Positions 63,973 through 64,000 of a DNA stretch of 64,000 nucleotides are shown here, piece after piece (within the stretch, counting starts at the first letter, position 1; each line of letters starts with the position of its first letter). The stretch is from positions 186,001 to 250,000 of the forward strand of contig NZ_PPEK01000001.1 of the NCBI RefSeq assembly GCF_002899715.1, given 5' to 3'. The notes beneath the pieces were generated by a model. The model was not told the origin of the DNA, did not search any database, and saw only the letters and a program-made list of their open reading frames with translations. A program made the position numbers and the translations under genes. The DNA is from Enteroscipio rubneri. Lineage in GTDB: Bacteria; Actinomycetota; Coriobacteriia; Coriobacteriales; Eggerthellaceae.

Positions 63973-64000
63973 ACTAAGTCGCAAGGTAATGTAATTTTTA

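Overview
This window looks like chromosome from an anaerobic, high-GC actinobacterium of the Coriobacteriia, most likely Eggerthellaceae (Eggerthella or a close relative). That is an inference from gene content: Tat-exported molybdopterin and flavin reductases beside LuxR regulators with about twelve membrane helices, a giant two-ATPase acyl-CoA dehydratase activase, EFR1-type ferredoxin proteins, and the order metG-tatD-FMN reductase-rsmA-veg. No rRNA gene or species marker is present.

Layout. 0-6.4 kb: a DMSO-reductase-type operon on the minus strand (DmsA, DmsB and two DmsC-like anchors, the second cut by the window edge), divergent from a membrane LuxR regulator. 6.5-14.3 kb: a RecJ nuclease fused to a RecQ-like helicase, RelA/SpoT, a metallo-beta-lactamase hydrolase and a NarK-like transporter. 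14.5-20.4 kb: a Pit phosphate transporter with two tandem DUF47 partners, a TRIC/UPF0126 membrane protein, a zinc-dependent phospholipase C family protein and a UMF1-type transporter. 20.4-27 kb is decaying accessory DNA: an inverted-repeat element, a broken flavoprotein gene, a PucR regulator, an intact Tat flavoprotein, and a LuxR regulator broken by an exact 65-bp tandem duplication.

27-36 kb: lysC and asd, a Tat-exported solute-binding lipoprotein overlapping a GGDEF/EAL sensor gene, a 42-aa membrane peptide, tlyA and a UPF0210 protein. 36-44.6 kb: a TetR with a clear promoter and operator, the 1580-aa activase, a second TetR with its own perfect operator, a two-gene flavodoxin/ferredoxin-nitroreductase operon, and a glutathione peroxidase. 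44.6-54.7 kb is mostly housekeeping (rsmI, metG, tatD with an in-frame stop, rsmA, veg) plus a metallopeptidase, two alpha/beta hydrolases and an FMN reductase with a repetitive tail. 54.7-58.7 kb: apbE, a 64-aa protein, a radical SAM/SPASM maturase followed by a 28-codon peptide gene (a candidate RiPP or peptide-derived cofactor locus), and a DUF2975/Cro-type pair.

58.8-63.6 kb is an AT-rich island at the 3' end of tRNA-Ala(CGC). A 66-bp exact copy of the tRNA 3' part lies at 63532-63597 and a diverged copy at 61825-61884. The two copies share a ~38-bp left arm, so I read this as two related integrative units in tandem. One carries an SF2 helicase with a possible C-terminal nuclease, the other a protein with a HEPN-type RNKIAH motif. 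No integrase is in view. The strongest candidates for something undescribed are the radical SAM/peptide locus, the tandem tRNA-Ala cassettes, and the solute-binding protein coupled to an EAL enzyme.
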